Source: Streptomyces aureocirculatus (GTDB taxonomy: Bacteria > Actinomycetota > Actinomycetes > Streptomycetales > Streptomycetaceae). Taken from it: a stretch of DNA of 64,000 bases. The first letter of the stretch is position 1, and each line of letters opens with the position of its first letter. The notes below the pieces were generated by a model that saw only the letters and a list, made by a program, of their open reading frames with translations, had not been told where the DNA came from and searched no databases. The DNA lies in contig NZ_JOAP01000022.1 of NCBI RefSeq assembly GCF_000720475.1, forward strand, positions 62,001-126,000. Direction: 5' to 3'. The translations under genes and the position numbers were made by a program. Shown in pieces: positions 44,814 to 54,314 of the stretch.

Positions 44814-47645
44814 ATGTCCTTTTCTGTACGGATCGACGATCAGGACAGTCATGAGCCGCCCAGGCCCGGACAGTGCCTGCGCACCTATCTGCGCGAGCGT
44901 GGCCGCACGGGGGTGAAGAAGGGCTGCGACACGGGTGACTGCGGCGCGTGCACCGTGCACGTGGACGGGCTGGCCGTACATAGCTGCCTGTACCCGGCGC
45001 ACCGCGCAGACGGACGCAGCGTCATGACCGCCGAGGGCTTGAGCACGGGTGAGCGGCTGCATCCTCTGCAGGAGGCGTTCGCCCGGGCGTCGGCGTTCCA
45101 GTGCGGCTACTGCACGCCGGGCTTTGTCATGACTGCCGCCGCGCTGACGCCGTCACAGCTCGGCGGCCTCCCGGAAGCCCTCAAGGGCAATCTGTGCCGG
45201 TGCACCGGCTACCGGCCCATCGAGGAGGCGGTGCGGGCCGCGCACTCCGAGGCCGCGGGGCCGACTCCCTGCGCCCCCATCTCCGCCTCCATCTCCGCTT
45301 CCAGTTCCAGTTCCAGCTCCGGCTCCGGCTCCGGCTCCAGCTCCAGCTCCAGCTCCAGCTCCAGCTCCAGCTCCAGCTCCAGCTCCAGCTCCAGCTCCAG
45401 GGACCCTGCCGGCCATGGAGTGGTCACCGGCACCGCACGGTTCACTCTGGATCATCCTGAGCCGGCGGGCCTGCTGCACATCGCGCTGGTGCGCTCCGCG
45501 CACCGGCACGCCAAGGTCATGGACATCGACACCACCGCCGCCCTGGCCCTGCCGGGCGTCCGCGCGGTGCTCACCCACCACGACGCGCCCGCCGCCCGCT
45601 TTTCCACGGCCCTGCACGAAAACACCGACGACGACCCCGCCGACACCCGCGTCCTGGACGACGTCGTGCGCCACGTCGGGCAGCGCGTCGCCGCCGTCGT
45701 CGCGGACAGCCCCGCCCTCGCCCAGCGGGCTTCCCGTCTGGTCCGTGTCACCTACCAGGTGCTGCCCGCCGTCACCGAAGCCGACCAGGCCCTTGATCCG
45801 GACGCGGTACGCGTGCATCCGGACGGCAACATCGCCGGTGATTTCCACGCGACCATCGGAGACCCCGGCCGGGGCTTCGCGGAGGCGGACCTGGTCCACG
45901 AAGGGGTCTTCCACACCCAGCGGGTGCAGCACACCGCCCTGGAGTGCCACGCCAGCCGGGCCTGGGCCGACCCCGAGGGCCGTCTGCACCTGCACGCCGC
46001 CACCCAGGCCCCGCACCTGGTCCGCCGGCGCCTGTGCCAAATCTTCGGACTCGACCCCGACGTCCTGCGCGTCACCGCCGGGCGCCTGGGCGGATCCTTC
46101 GGACGGGGGCAGGATCTGCAGACCGAGGACATCACCCTCCTCGCCGCCCTGCGCACCGGACGCCCCGTACAACTGGAGTACACCCGCACCGACGAACTCA
46201 CCGCCGCCACCACCCGCCATCCCTTCCACGTCGGGGTCACACTCGGCGCACGCCACGACGGCACGCTCACCGCCATGAAACTGCATGTCCTCACCGATAC
46301 CGGCGCCTACGGCAACCAAGGCCCCTCCGTCCTCAACGTCGCCTGCAGCGAGGCCACCGCCCTGTACCGGGTACCGAATCTGACTGTCGAGGGCTACTGC
46401 GTGCGCACCCACAACGTGCCTGCGGGAGCTTTCCGCGGCTACGGCGCGGGCCAGCTCGCCTTCGCCCTGGAGTCCGCTCTCGACGACCTCGCCCGCCGCC
46501 TTCGTCTCGACCCCCTGGCCCTGCGCGAACGTGCCTACCTGAGCCCTGGCGAACCGGCGCCGTTTCCCGGTGCCGGCGGACGCCATCCGGTGATGGACAC
46601 CGGGCTGGCCCGCTGCCTGCGCACCCTCGGCGAAGCCCGCGCCCGTCGCCTGCGTGTGCGCCCCAGGGGAGCAGGCCAGCGCCATCTGACCGGCGAGGGC
46701 CTGGCCGTGGCCACCCGGCACACCGTCCCCGCCGATGGGCACATCGCCCAAGCAGCCGTCACCCTGCGCCCTGATGGCCACTACGATCTGGCGGCCGGAG
46801 TACCGGACTTCGGCAGCGGCACCGGCAAGGTCCTGTGCCGCATCGCCGCTCAGGCCCTGGCCACCACGGTCGACCACATCCACCTGAGGGGCGCCGACAG
46901 TGACCTGCTCGACCACCACAGCGGCGGCTTCGGCTCCACCGGCGTCATCCTCACCGGCCGCGCGGTCGATCGGGCATGCCGGGCGCTGGCCGAGCGCCTG
47001 AGAGAGCTGGCAGTGTCCTGCGCCGCCGGCAGCCCCGCCGGCCGGGGGCCAGGAACGCGAGCCGTCCCTTGCGACGCCTCCTCGCTCCCGCTCACCGTGC
47101 TGCACGACCACGCCCGTGCCAGCGGAGTCCCGCTGCGCGCCGAGGCATCCGCCCTCGCGGACGACACCGTCCCCTCCCTGGCGTTCAGCGCGCAGTGGCT
47201 GTGTGTCGAGGTGGACACCGTCACCGGCCTGGTACGCGTCCTCGACAGCGTGCACGTCGCCGACGCCGGCACGCTGATGGACACCGCGCAGTGCCGCGGG
47301 CAGATCGAGGGGGCCATCACCCAGGGCGTCGGCACCACACTGCGAGAACAGCTCCTCACCGACGGCGCGGGCCGTGTCACCACGGCCGACCTGCGCACCT
47401 ACACCATTCCCCACTTCGGTGAAGTGCCACCGCCCGAAGTCCACTTCGTCGCACCCGAAAACCCGGAAGGCGCTCCGCCCAAGCCCATGAGCGAGCTCCC
47501 CTTCAACCCCGTCGCCCCGGCTCTCGCCAACGCCGTACGCGACGCCACGGGCATCCGCTTCACCGAACTTCCCCTGCGCCCGGACACAGTATGGGAAGCC
47601 CTGAACACTGCTCGCCCGACGAAACGGCTCGGTGGCGGCGACTGA
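44814..47645 (+). CDS. Molybdenum hydroxylase, fused 2Fe-2S and molybdopterin subunits
   Basis: The 943-residue protein begins with two [2Fe-2S] domains: C38, C43, C46 and C58 ([13 protein letters not shown]), and C97, C100, C128 and C130 ([13 protein letters not shown]). A serine-rich linker follows (residues 157-200, encoded by a hexamer repeat). Then comes the molybdopterin domain, with [17 protein letters not shown] and [20 protein letters not shown]. The C-terminal [20 protein letters not shown] holds the position of the catalytic glutamate (E of SEL). It would hydroxylate an aldehyde or N-heterocycle such as a purine. Small and large subunits are usually separate genes, so this fusion is less common. 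Confidence 0.88.
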   Translation: MSFSVRIDDQDSHEPPRPGQCLRTYLRERGRTGVKKGCDTGDCGACTVHVDGLAVHSCLYPAHRADGRSVMTAEGLSTGERLHPLQEAFARASAFQCGYCTPGFVMTAAALTPSQLGGLPEALKGNLCRCTGYRPIEEAVRAAHSEAAGPTPCAPISASISASSSSSSSGSGSGSSSSSSSSSSSSSSSSSSSSSRDPAGHGVVTGTARFTLDHPEPAGLLHIALVRSAHRHAKVMDIDTTAALALPGVRAVLTHHDAPAARFSTALHENTDDDPADTRVLDDVVRHVGQRVAAVVADSPALAQRASRLVRVTYQVLPAVTEADQALDPDAVRVHPDGNIAGDFHATIGDPGRGFAEADLVHEGVFHTQRVQHTALECHASRAWADPEGRLHLHAATQAPHLVRRRLCQIFGLDPDVLRVTAGRLGGSFGRGQDLQTEDITLLAALRTGRPVQLEYTRTDELTAATTRHPFHVGVTLGARHDGTLTAMKLHVLTDTGAYGNQGPSVLNVACSEATALYRVPNLTVEGYCVRTHNVPAGAFRGYGAGQLAFALESALDDLARRLRLDPLALRERAYLSPGEPAPFPGAGGRHPVMDTGLARCLRTLGEARARRLRVRPRGAGQRHLTGEGLAVATRHTVPADGHIAQAAVTLRPDGHYDLAAGVPDFGSGTGKVLCRIAAQALATTVDHIHLRGADSDLLDHHSGGFGSTGVILTGRAVDRACRALAERLRELAVSCAAGSPAGRGPGTRAVPCDASSLPLTVLHDHARASGVPLRAEASALADDTVPSLAFSAQWLCVEVDTVTGLVRVLDSVHVADAGTLMDTAQCRGQIEGAITQGVGTTLREQLLTDGAGRVTTADLRTYTIPHFGEVPPPEVHFVAPENPEGAPPKPMSELPFNPVAPALANAVRDATGIRFTELPLRPDTVWEALNTARPTKRLGGGD
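45299..45400. repeat. Hexamer microsatellite coding for the polyserine linker
   Basis: Seventeen hexamers in a row: three TTCCAG, three CTCCGG and eleven perfect CTCCAG. They code for alternating Ser and Gly/Ser in the linker. Length changes occur in multiples of two codons, so slippage would alter linker length without breaking the frame. Confidence 0.95.
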
Positions 47646-47868
47646 TTCACCTGCCCGGCGCTCCTCCCCCACCGGCGCCGGAGCAGTGCGGGTCTCCGCG
47701 GCTGCCGCCGGCAGGAAACCGCCCTCCACAGCCGCCCGGTCCACCGGCACCGAGTGGGCATGGGCTTGGCCAACTACCCGTATAGGGCCGGGAGTTCGGG
47801 GCATCCGAACGTTAGGCCGGTCGCCTTGGGACCGGAATCTTGGAGCGACCGATCCGAAGGAGCGAGAG

Positions 47869-48135
47869 ATGACTACGCGGTACGGCAACCAGCCGGTCGG
47901 GCAGCACCACGCCCCGGCCAAGAGCGGTGCCAGCGAGAACGTCCTCAGCATCATCGCGATCGTGCTGGGCGCGATCGGCCTCCTCTTCCTGCCGATCGTG
48001 TTCGGACTGGGCGGACTGATCCTGGCTCTCATCGCCAAATTCGCCCGACACGAACGGCTCTCCACCATCGCCCTGATAGTCGGCGCCGTCGGACTGATCG
48101 GCGGAATGATCCTCGGCGCCCTTCTCGCCGGCTAG
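47869..48135 (+). CDS. Small DUF4190-like membrane protein (88 aa)
   Basis: The ATG at 47869 follows AAGGAGCGAG, an excellent ribosome binding site. After a polar N-terminus (TTRYGNQPVGQHHAPAK) two membrane helices follow (VLSIIAIVLGAIGLLFLPIV and STIALIVGAVGLIGGMILGA), separated by LIAKFARHER. The layout matches small DUF4190 proteins, which have no assigned function. A strong terminator follows at once. Confidence 0.75.
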   Translation: MTTRYGNQPVGQHHAPAKSGASENVLSIIAIVLGAIGLLFLPIVFGLGGLILALIAKFARHERLSTIALIVGAVGLIGGMILGALLAG

Positions 48136-48167
48136 CAGGACCTGCCTGACACAGTGAGGTGTCACCT

Positions 48168-48213
48168 CGGCGGCCTGAAGCCCGCACTCTGCACGCCGGG
48201 CTTCAGGCCGCCG
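48168..48213 (+). terminator. Strong terminator hairpin
   Basis: A perfect 17-bp stem (CGGCGGCCTGAAGCCCG and its complement) closes a 12-base loop about 30 bases after the DUF4190-like stop. No U-rich tail is evident. Confidence 0.8.
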
Positions 48214-48439
48214 AAGCTGCTCTCGTCTCCGGTCGCGTGTGGCGCGCCTCGGACTCCGCCGGGCGGCATCCTGACGCCGCCGGCAGGCCCCGGGGCGCTG
48301 TGTGCGGCCTGGGCCCTTTGCCGAACTACAGGTCCAGGGCGGGGCGCAACGCCTGGTCCACGCGCACCATGGCCTCCGGGGCGACGCCGCCTGCCGCATG
48401 ACATTGCGTACGTATAGCACTGTGCGACTCAGTGATTGG

Positions 48440-48805
48440 CGGACCTATAAGTCGCTCACTGTGCATGACCTTGAAGACAACGCAATCCGGTCACGGCCCC
48501 GCACGATCGACGAGTACTGCGCCTCCGAACAGCCGCTGCCTGCACCGCTGCTGGTATCGTTGCTGGTACCGCTGCCGGACGAGCCTTTCGAGACGGGCCG
48601 GCTCTTCACTCTGCGAGTCGACCGCTACAGACAGATCAGCGTCCGGACCCACCGCTACTCGGTGCCGGTCAGGCTGATCGGCCCGGCTGCATGGAGCTCG
48701 ACCGGCGGGGCGCCGAGTTCCTCTTCCTTCGGTGGCAATGTCATCGAGACCGGCACCGGCTCCTACCGCCTTGCCACCACCCGCGCCCGTGCCGAGCAGC
48801 AGTAA
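48440..48805 (+). pseudogene. IS21 relic: IstA segment joined to IstB tail
   Basis: The frame reads VHDLEDNAIRSRPRTIDEYC, EPFETGRLFTLRVDRYRQIS and VRTHRYSVPVRLIG, as in IstA transposases. It passes near 48690 into SSSSFGGNVIETGTGSYRLA, like the end of IstB. An internal deletion has joined the two genes. A 12-base near-duplication (GCTGCTGGTATC/GTTGCTGGTACC) is present near 48547-48570. The IstB tail resembles that at 39790. Confidence 0.6.
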
Positions 48806-48840
48806 GCGGTCGGCTGAGTGGCGAGGAACCACCCAGCCTC

Positions 48841-49269
48841 TCAGTTCTCCAGAAGGCGCCGACGCCACCACCCGCACGCACCCCACGAACCTGTCAGCAT
48901 GAGGTGAGGGCTGAGGGGAACAGTTCGACGGTCGAATTCGGAATCGAGCCTGGAGACGAGTTTGCCAAGGTCTTCCCGAGCACCACGGGGAAGCCACAGC
49001 AGCACGTCCTCCAGGCGGTCTCGCGCCACGAGAGGATCACAGCACTCGCAGGCCGTCTCCGGATCCGGGAGTACTCGCCCCGGCTGTTGCAGATACCACT
49101 GGCACTCGGCCAGGGCGGCAGCCACATCTCCTGGCCACAGCCGGTCCTCTTCCAACTTCCGGATCGCTACGCGAGTCGCCGCAGACACACCGCGGACCCG
49201 GCGAACCGGCACCCCTCTTCTGGGCCGCCAACGCTTCGCACGCAGCCCCTTCGGACGCCTACGCGGCAT
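48841..49269 (-). CDS. Hypothetical protein (142 aa), Arg/Trp-rich
   Basis: From ATG 49269 the product starts MPRRRPKGLRAKRWRPRRGV. It has a helical middle (RKLEEDRLWPGDVAAALAEC, ARDRLEDVLLWLPRGAREDL) and ends GACGWWRRRLLEN. It is basic and of actinomycete type. The family is not recognised. A longer open frame upstream (to 49398) seems non-coding. Confidence 0.5.
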   Translation of the reverse strand: MPRRRPKGLRAKRWRPRRGVPVRRVRGVSAATRVAIRKLEEDRLWPGDVAAALAECQWYLQQPGRVLPDPETACECCDPLVARDRLEDVLLWLPRGAREDLGKLVSRLDSEFDRRTVPLSPHLMLTGSWGACGWWRRRLLEN

Positions 49270-49482
49270 CGGCCTTTCGTATCGACATGCCGTCATCCTG
49301 CCACGGACCGGGCTGCCTCCGCACGTGGTCATGGCAGGTCCGTGCACGGCTTGATCAAAGCCCGTCCGTGTCACGGGCCGCCGCCTGGCGCCCTGCACTC
49401 CGTGCCCCGGAAGAGGCCGGTCACCTGCTCGTACGCGGACATCTGGCCGTCGAGCCCGTTGGCGCGGCGGAGTTTTCGGTCA

Positions 49483-50012
49483 TGTGGTCAGGTCCAGCCA
49501 TTGCCCGACGGCCAGCACGTGTGCGCGCCGTCCGGCGTGCGTGCGCCATTCGTTCTCCGGGTCGCAGACCTCGACGTAACCTGCGATCTTGTCGGGCTGC
49601 TGCGGCTCGTAGTGGATCGGCACCGCGTACCGGGCGTCGAGGATCTCCGCGGCCGCGGCCCGGCGTCGCGGGTGGACCAGGCATCCACCACCTCGACAGC
49701 CAGTTGGTGTTGGGCCAGTTCGCTCTCGGCCAGCAGTGTTGTCATGTTGTCCACGTCGTCGCCGTGGCCGGGCGCCGGCCGCAGCACCGGCGCCCCCGGC
49801 GTCAGCACGTCCGCGAGTGCGGGCGCGTCGGTGTGGTCCCGGTGCAGGTGGGTGACCAGCGCGGCAGTGACCTTCCCGCTCGGCGCCGCCAGCCACTGGC
49901 CGGGCTTCCATCCCGTGAACAGCGGTGAGAGGTCCCGTACATAGTCGATCACCAGCCGCTCGCCGCCCGCCTCGATCTCCACTCCGGCCCAGCCCAGTCG
50001 TCGTACCCGCAT
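49483..50012 (-). pseudogene. MBL-fold metallo-hydrolase with a central deletion
   Basis: From ATG 50012 the frame gives RLGWAGVEIEAGGERLVIDY and VTAALVTHLHRDHTDAPALA, the HxHxDH metal motif of the MBL fold. After VVDAW the frame shifts and continues as AAEILDARYAVPIHYEPQQP to the stop. Roughly 60 residues that normally stand between these two parts, including a metal-binding histidine, are missing. The deletion makes it inactive. It is divergent from the TetR gene. Confidence 0.65.
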
Positions 50013-50045
50013 CTCGCACTCCTTCGTCTCGGTGGCCCAGAATTT

Positions 50046-50089
50046 AGCGTACGAACGTTCTCTAAGTAAATAGCGGACGCCCGTTCGCT
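50046..50089. promoter_or_regulatory. Two TetR-type operators between the divergent MBL and TetR genes
   Basis: AGCGTACGAACGTTCTCT (50046-50063) and AGCGGACGCCCGTTCGCT (50072-50089) are two related near-palindromes with centres 26 bases apart. Such spacing places two dimers on roughly the same face, as in autoregulated TetR genes. A TATAGT hexamer at 50090-50095 sits just before the TetR ATG at 50101, suggesting a leaderless transcript. Confidence 0.55.
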
Positions 50090-50100
50090 ATAGTCGTCGC

Positions 50101-50703
50101 ATGTCACCACGACGTTCAGCAGCCGAAGCGCAGGCCACCAGGGGCCGGATCCTGGGCCGTGCCGCTGAGATCGCCTCCGAGGAAGGGCTTGACGGCATCA
50201 CCATCGGCCGGCTCGCCGAGGAGCTGGAGATGAGCAAGTCCGGAGTGCACAAGCACTTCGGCACCAAGGAGACGCTGCAGATCTCCACGCTGGACAAGGC
50301 ATTCGTGGACTTCTGGCACCGGGTGGTCGAGCCCGCACTGGCCGAGCCGCCGGGCCTGCGGCGGCTGCGCGCGGTGTGCGCCAACTCCGTGGGCTATCTG
50401 GAAGCGCCGCTGCTGCCCGGCGGATGCCTGATGACCGCGGCGCTCACCGAGTACGACGGCCGCCCCGGCCGGGTCCGCGACGCGGTGGCCGAGGTGTGGT
50501 CACGCTGGCGGGAACAGTTGCGGGCGGACCTGGCCGCGGCGGTGGAGAACGCCGAACTGCCCGCCGGGTTCGACATCGACCAGGCGCTGTTCGAGATCGT
50601 CGCCGCCGGCCTCGCACTGAACGCGGCCATGCAGCTCCAGCACGACCGGTCGGCCGCGGGCCGGGCCCGCCGCGCGATCGAGCGGGCCCTGGACCAGTCC
50701 TGA
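50101..50703 (+). CDS. TetR/AcrR-family regulator
   Basis: The 200-residue product has a TetR N-terminal domain: RGRILGRAAEIASEEGLDGI, TIGRLAEELEMSKSGVHKHF (recognition helix) and GTKETLQISTL. The C-terminal domain (LPGGCLMTAALTEYDGRPGR) is of the TetR_C type with a possible ligand cavity. The ATG at 50101 has no ribosome binding site, which fits leaderless translation. The two operator-like sites just upstream suggest autorepression. Its probable target, the divergent MBL gene, is now dead. Confidence 0.85.
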   Translation: MSPRRSAAEAQATRGRILGRAAEIASEEGLDGITIGRLAEELEMSKSGVHKHFGTKETLQISTLDKAFVDFWHRVVEPALAEPPGLRRLRAVCANSVGYLEAPLLPGGCLMTAALTEYDGRPGRVRDAVAEVWSRWREQLRADLAAAVENAELPAGFDIDQALFEIVAAGLALNAAMQLQHDRSAAGRARRAIERALDQS

Positions 50704-50719
50704 CCGCACGCCGGGCGGG

Positions 50720-50934
50720 GCACTACCTGGCCCAGGTCCTGCGGATCGCCGCCGTCCTCGACCGGCCACAACACCTTCGAACCGGCCTCCCAGTCGGAGA
50801 CCGGCGCCCAGCCACCGTGGTACTGCTTCGCCCAGCCACCGTGGTACTGCTTCAGGAACTCCGGGCTGGTAAGTCCCTCCCAGAGCTTCTCGGACGTGGT
50901 GTGGATGCAGATCGTGCAGACGAACTCGGGCTTG
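50720..50934 (-). pseudogene. SRPBCC/AHSA1-like protein, N-terminal fragment with internal duplication
   Basis: On the minus strand the frame reads SKPEFVCTICIHTTSEKLWE, GLTSPEFLKQYHGGWAKQYH, GGWAPVSDWEAGSKVLWPVE. This is the beginning of an AHSA1-type SRPBCC protein. KQYHGGWA is doubled by a 24-bp repeat. The start codon is not present (TGG stands where ATG is expected), because the palindrome begins just at that point. The C-terminal half is missing. Confidence 0.6.
50805..50852. repeat. 24-bp tandem duplication
   Basis: Two perfect adjacent copies of a 24-base unit (starting CGCCCAGCCACCGTGG) lie within the SRPBCC relic and duplicate eight residues in frame. Confidence 0.9.
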
Positions 50935-51000
50935 CTCCAAGCCTGTTTCTGAACTCCCGTCGTCCGCGCGGACGACGGGAGTTCAGAAACAGGCTTGGAG
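50935..51000. repeat. Perfect 66-bp palindrome without spacer
   Basis: Bases 50935-50967 are the exact reverse complement of 50968-51000: 33-bp arms, no mismatches and no loop. The bases outside do not pair. It lies between the TetR gene and the 3' end of the SARP gene, and one arm fuses to the beginning of the SRPBCC relic. It could act as a terminator for the convergent transcripts. A natural fold-back duplication or an artefact of library preparation is also possible. Confidence 0.95.
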
Positions 51001-51059
51001 GCCCTTCGCGGGCGCGCGGCTCCGGTGCCCGGGGCCATGACCCGGTGTGCCGTGACGTG

Positions 51060-54000
51060 TCAGGTCCGCAGTGACTCCGCCTCCTTGAGCGGCTCCGAGG
51101 CGGCGCCCCGCTCGAACGCCGCCGTGAAGTCCGCCTCGCCAAGTACCGCGCGTACCGCGGCCGTCACCCGGTCCACGTCGCCGCGCTCCTCCGCCGGCAG
51201 CGGTGCGCCCACCGAGGCGCGGGCCGCGGCCGCCGCCCCGAGCAGCCGCGCGGCCTGCCCGGCGTGCCCTGCCAGTGCCCGCGCTCCCGCGAGTCCCTCC
51301 GCCGCCAGCGCGACGGCCCGGGGATCGCCGGTGTCGCGGGCCGCGGCGAGGCCCTCCAGGTGCAGGGACAGCGCGGTGTCGGCGTCCCCGCGCAGCTCGG
51401 CGACGAAGCCGAGTTCGGCCAGGATCAGGGCCGCCCCGTACTCCGCGTCGAACTGCCGGTTCCACGCCAGCCAGGTGCGCAGATACGATTCGGCGGCGTC
51501 GAGCCGTCCCTGCCGCCGCGCGCTGAGAGCAAGGCCGAGCTCGGCGAACTCCTCGGCGGGCTTGTCGCCCTGTTCGACCGCGAGCCGGCGGCCGCGCTCG
51601 TGGAACTCGTCGGCGCGGGCGTACTGGCCCGTCAGCAGGGCGATCCGGCCGAGGTCGGACCAGCGCATCGACGCGTCGGTCCACAGCCCCAGGTCCTCGG
51701 CGACGTGCAGCCCTCGCTCGTGCAGCCGGGCGGCTTCCTGGTAGTCGCCCTCGATCTCCGCGAGCCGCCCGAGCACCGCCATCGCCTGCAGCCTGCCCCA
51801 CCCGTCGCCGGCCTCGTGGAACAGCGCGAGACTCTCCTCGCCGTCACTGCGGGAAGCCGTCAGGTTGCCGCACACGTAGGTCTGCATGCCTCGTGTGCTC
51901 AGTCCCGCGGCGATGCCCCAGGGGTCGCCCAGGGCACGGGACTCGGCGAGCACCCGGTTGACCAGTTCCTCGCCCACCGCGAAGTCCCCGAACCGGGTGA
52001 CCGCGAACCCGAGGAACCAGCCGGCCCTGGTCCGCTCGTGCGGGTCGCGGATGTCCTCGTACAGCTCCAGAACCGTCGCGCTGCGGCGCGCGGAGTCGTC
52101 CGGGGCGCCGGACAGCAAGTCCACTCCGGCTCGCCAGGCCGCGGTCACCGCGCGGCCCGGGTCGCCTTTGGCCGTCGGCTCCGCCTGGCCCGGCAGGTCG
52201 AGGGCCACGGTCAGCCGGCGCTGGGCCTCGGTGAGACGGCCGCGCAGGAACCAGTACCAGACCATGGCGTGCGCCAGGCCCCGCATCAGGCCGGCGTCGC
52301 CGTCCGCGGCGGCCGCGTCGAGCGCGCTGCGGATGTTGGCGGTCTCCGCGTCCAGGCGCCGCAGCCACTGCCGCTGGTCGCCGCCGCGCAGGAAGGAGTC
52401 GGCCCGCTCGGCGAAGGCCGCGTAGTAGTGCGCGTGGGTGCGCCGCACCCGCTCGTACTCGGTGGCGCGCAGCCGTTCGAGGCAGTACGCGGACACGGAT
52501 TCGAGGAGCCGGTACCGGGGCCCGTCGGCTTCGTGGCCGGCCAGGACGAGGGAGCGGTCCACCAGGCGGGTCAGCAGGTCCAGGACCTCGGCGGGCTTGA
52601 CTCCGTCGCCCGTGCAGACGGCCTCGGCGGCGTCCAGGGTGCAGCCGTCGGAGTGGATGGCGAGCCGGCGCAGGACCGTCTGCTCGGCCGCGGTGAGCAG
52701 CTCCCAGCTCCAGTCGATCATCGCGCGCAGTGTCTGCTGCCGTGCGGGTGCGCCCCGGTGGCCGCCGGTGAGGAGCTTGAACCGGTCGTCCAGGCGCTCC
52801 GCGAGCTCGCGCACCCCGAGGACGCGTACCCGTGCGGACGCCAGTTCCAGGGCGAGGGGGATTCCGTCGAGACGGCGGCAGATCGAGGCCACGGCCCCGG
52901 CGTTGGCGTCGGTCAGCTCGAAGCCGGGCGCGGCGGCCGCGGCCCGGTCGAGGAACATCCGTACCGCGCTGGAGCGCCGCAGCACCGCCGGGTCGGCCGA
53001 ATCCTCGGGCAGGTCGAGCGGCCGCACCGGCCACAACTGCTCGCCGGCGATGCCGAGGGGCTCCTGGCTGGTGGCGAGGACGCGGACGCCCGGTGCGCCG
53101 CGCAGCAGCGCCTGTGCGAGCCCCGCGGCCGCCTCGATGACGTGCTCGCAGTTGTCGAGGACCAGGAGCAGGCGGCGGCCGCGCAGGGCGTCGGTGAGGC
53201 GGTCGAGCAGCGTACGCGGCAGGCCGCTCGGCAGCGGTCCGGGACCGGTGTCGTCCCGGACTCCGAGCGTCGCGGTGACGACCTCGGCGAGGTCGTCACC
53301 CGCGGCCGCCCCGGGTGCGGCGGGCAAGGCGTGTGTGGCCAGTTCCACCAGCCAGACGCCGTCCGCGTACGCCTCGGACAGGCGGGTCGCCACCTCCACC
53401 GCGAGGCGGGACTTGCCGACCCCGCCGGGCCCGGTCAAGGTCACCAGGCGGCCGGACTCCACCAGGTCGCGCACCGCGTCCACGGAGTCGGAGCGGCCGA
53501 TCAGGTCGGTGACCGGGGTGGGCAGGTTGGTGCGTGGCCGCGGTGTGGCAGAAGGGGCGGGTGCGGCCCGCAGGGCGGGGTCCTGTTGCAGGATCTCCTG
53601 TTGCAGGGCGGCCAGTTCGGGCGCCGGTTCGAGGCCCAGGTCCTCGTCCAGGCGGCGGCGCAGGTCCTGGTAGCTGTCCAAGGCCTCGCTGGCGCGGCCC
53701 GCGCCGTACAGGGCGCGCATATGGGCGCCTCGCAGCCGCTCCCGCAATGGGTGCTGCCTCGTCAGTTCGCCTAGTTCTGGGGCCAGTTGGCTGTGCTCGC
53801 CCAATTCGAGTCGGGCTTCGGCCTGTTCCTCCAGGGCGAGCAGCCGCTGTTCCTCGAGCCGGGTGATGGCCTCGCGGGCGAACTGCTCGTCCTGGAAGCC
53901 GGCGAAAGCGGGGCCGCGCCAGAGCCCGAGGGCCTCGGTGAACAGCTCGGCCCGCTCCGGGGGGTCCGCGGCCGTGCGCGCCCGGGCGGTGAGTGTGGTG

Positions 54001-54314
54001 AAGCGGCCTGCGTCCACGGCGTCGTCCGTCACCTCCAGGACGTATCCGCGGGCCCGGTACGCCAGGAGGCCGGGGCCGCTTCCGGCGCGGGTGAGCACCT
54101 TCCGTAATCGCGACACCAGGGTCTGCAGTGCGCCCGTGGCGTTGGCGGGCGGCGCGTCCCCCCACAGCTCGTCGACCAGGCGGTCGGCGGAGACCACCTG
54201 CCCCGGTGCCGTCAGGAGGGCCGCGAGCAGCGAGCGGACCTTGGCCTCCGGCACCCCTACCAGTTCACCGTCCGCCGACCAGATGGCCAGCGGACCCAGT
54301 ACCCCGAAGCGCAT
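51060..54314 (-). CDS. AfsR/SARP-type regulator: BTAD, NB-ARC and TPR domains
   Basis: The 1084-residue product starts with an OmpR-like DNA-binding domain (RFGVLGPLAIWSADGELVGV, TGALQTLVSRLRKVL; residues 1-95). It continues with a bacterial transcriptional activation domain (BTAD, to about 250). An NB-ARC NTPase follows: Walker A LTGPGGVGKSRLAVE near 295, Walker B RRLLLVLDNCEH near 385 and GLPLALELA-like GIPLALELASARVRV near 500. TPR repeats occupy about 640-1080. AfsR-like SARPs sense a signal and activate secondary-metabolism genes. The gene is convergent with the palindrome region and divergent from the SDR at 54469, which it might control. No biosynthetic cluster is adjacent. Confidence 0.92.
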   Translation of the reverse strand: MRFGVLGPLAIWSADGELVGVPEAKVRSLLAALLTAPGQVVSADRLVDELWGDAPPANATGALQTLVSRLRKVLTRAGSGPGLLAYRARGYVLEVTDDAVDAGRFTTLTARARTAADPPERAELFTEALGLWRGPAFAGFQDEQFAREAITRLEEQRLLALEEQAEARLELGEHSQLAPELGELTRQHPLRERLRGAHMRALYGAGRASEALDSYQDLRRRLDEDLGLEPAPELAALQQEILQQDPALRAAPAPSATPRPRTNLPTPVTDLIGRSDSVDAVRDLVESGRLVTLTGPGGVGKSRLAVEVATRLSEAYADGVWLVELATHALPAAPGAAAGDDLAEVVTATLGVRDDTGPGPLPSGLPRTLLDRLTDALRGRRLLLVLDNCEHVIEAAAGLAQALLRGAPGVRVLATSQEPLGIAGEQLWPVRPLDLPEDSADPAVLRRSSAVRMFLDRAAAAAPGFELTDANAGAVASICRRLDGIPLALELASARVRVLGVRELAERLDDRFKLLTGGHRGAPARQQTLRAMIDWSWELLTAAEQTVLRRLAIHSDGCTLDAAEAVCTGDGVKPAEVLDLLTRLVDRSLVLAGHEADGPRYRLLESVSAYCLERLRATEYERVRRTHAHYYAAFAERADSFLRGGDQRQWLRRLDAETANIRSALDAAAADGDAGLMRGLAHAMVWYWFLRGRLTEAQRRLTVALDLPGQAEPTAKGDPGRAVTAAWRAGVDLLSGAPDDSARRSATVLELYEDIRDPHERTRAGWFLGFAVTRFGDFAVGEELVNRVLAESRALGDPWGIAAGLSTRGMQTYVCGNLTASRSDGEESLALFHEAGDGWGRLQAMAVLGRLAEIEGDYQEAARLHERGLHVAEDLGLWTDASMRWSDLGRIALLTGQYARADEFHERGRRLAVEQGDKPAEEFAELGLALSARRQGRLDAAESYLRTWLAWNRQFDAEYGAALILAELGFVAELRGDADTALSLHLEGLAAARDTGDPRAVALAAEGLAGARALAGHAGQAARLLGAAAAARASVGAPLPAEERGDVDRVTAAVRAVLGEADFTAAFERGAASEPLKEAESLRT

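Noticed and set aside
45299..45400. CRISPR or regulatory repeat
   Set aside because: It is a perfect coding hexamer repeat in frame with the molybdenum hydroxylase.
45153..48068. 971-codon open frame on the minus strand opposite the molybdenum hydroxylase
   Set aside because: Its composition follows from the opposite gene (including a Gly/Ala/Glu run from the hexamer repeat), and no motif supports it.
51264..53774. 836-codon open frame on the plus strand opposite the SARP gene
   Set aside because: It is a shadow of the BTAD/NB-ARC/TPR gene, with no start signal or recognised domain.
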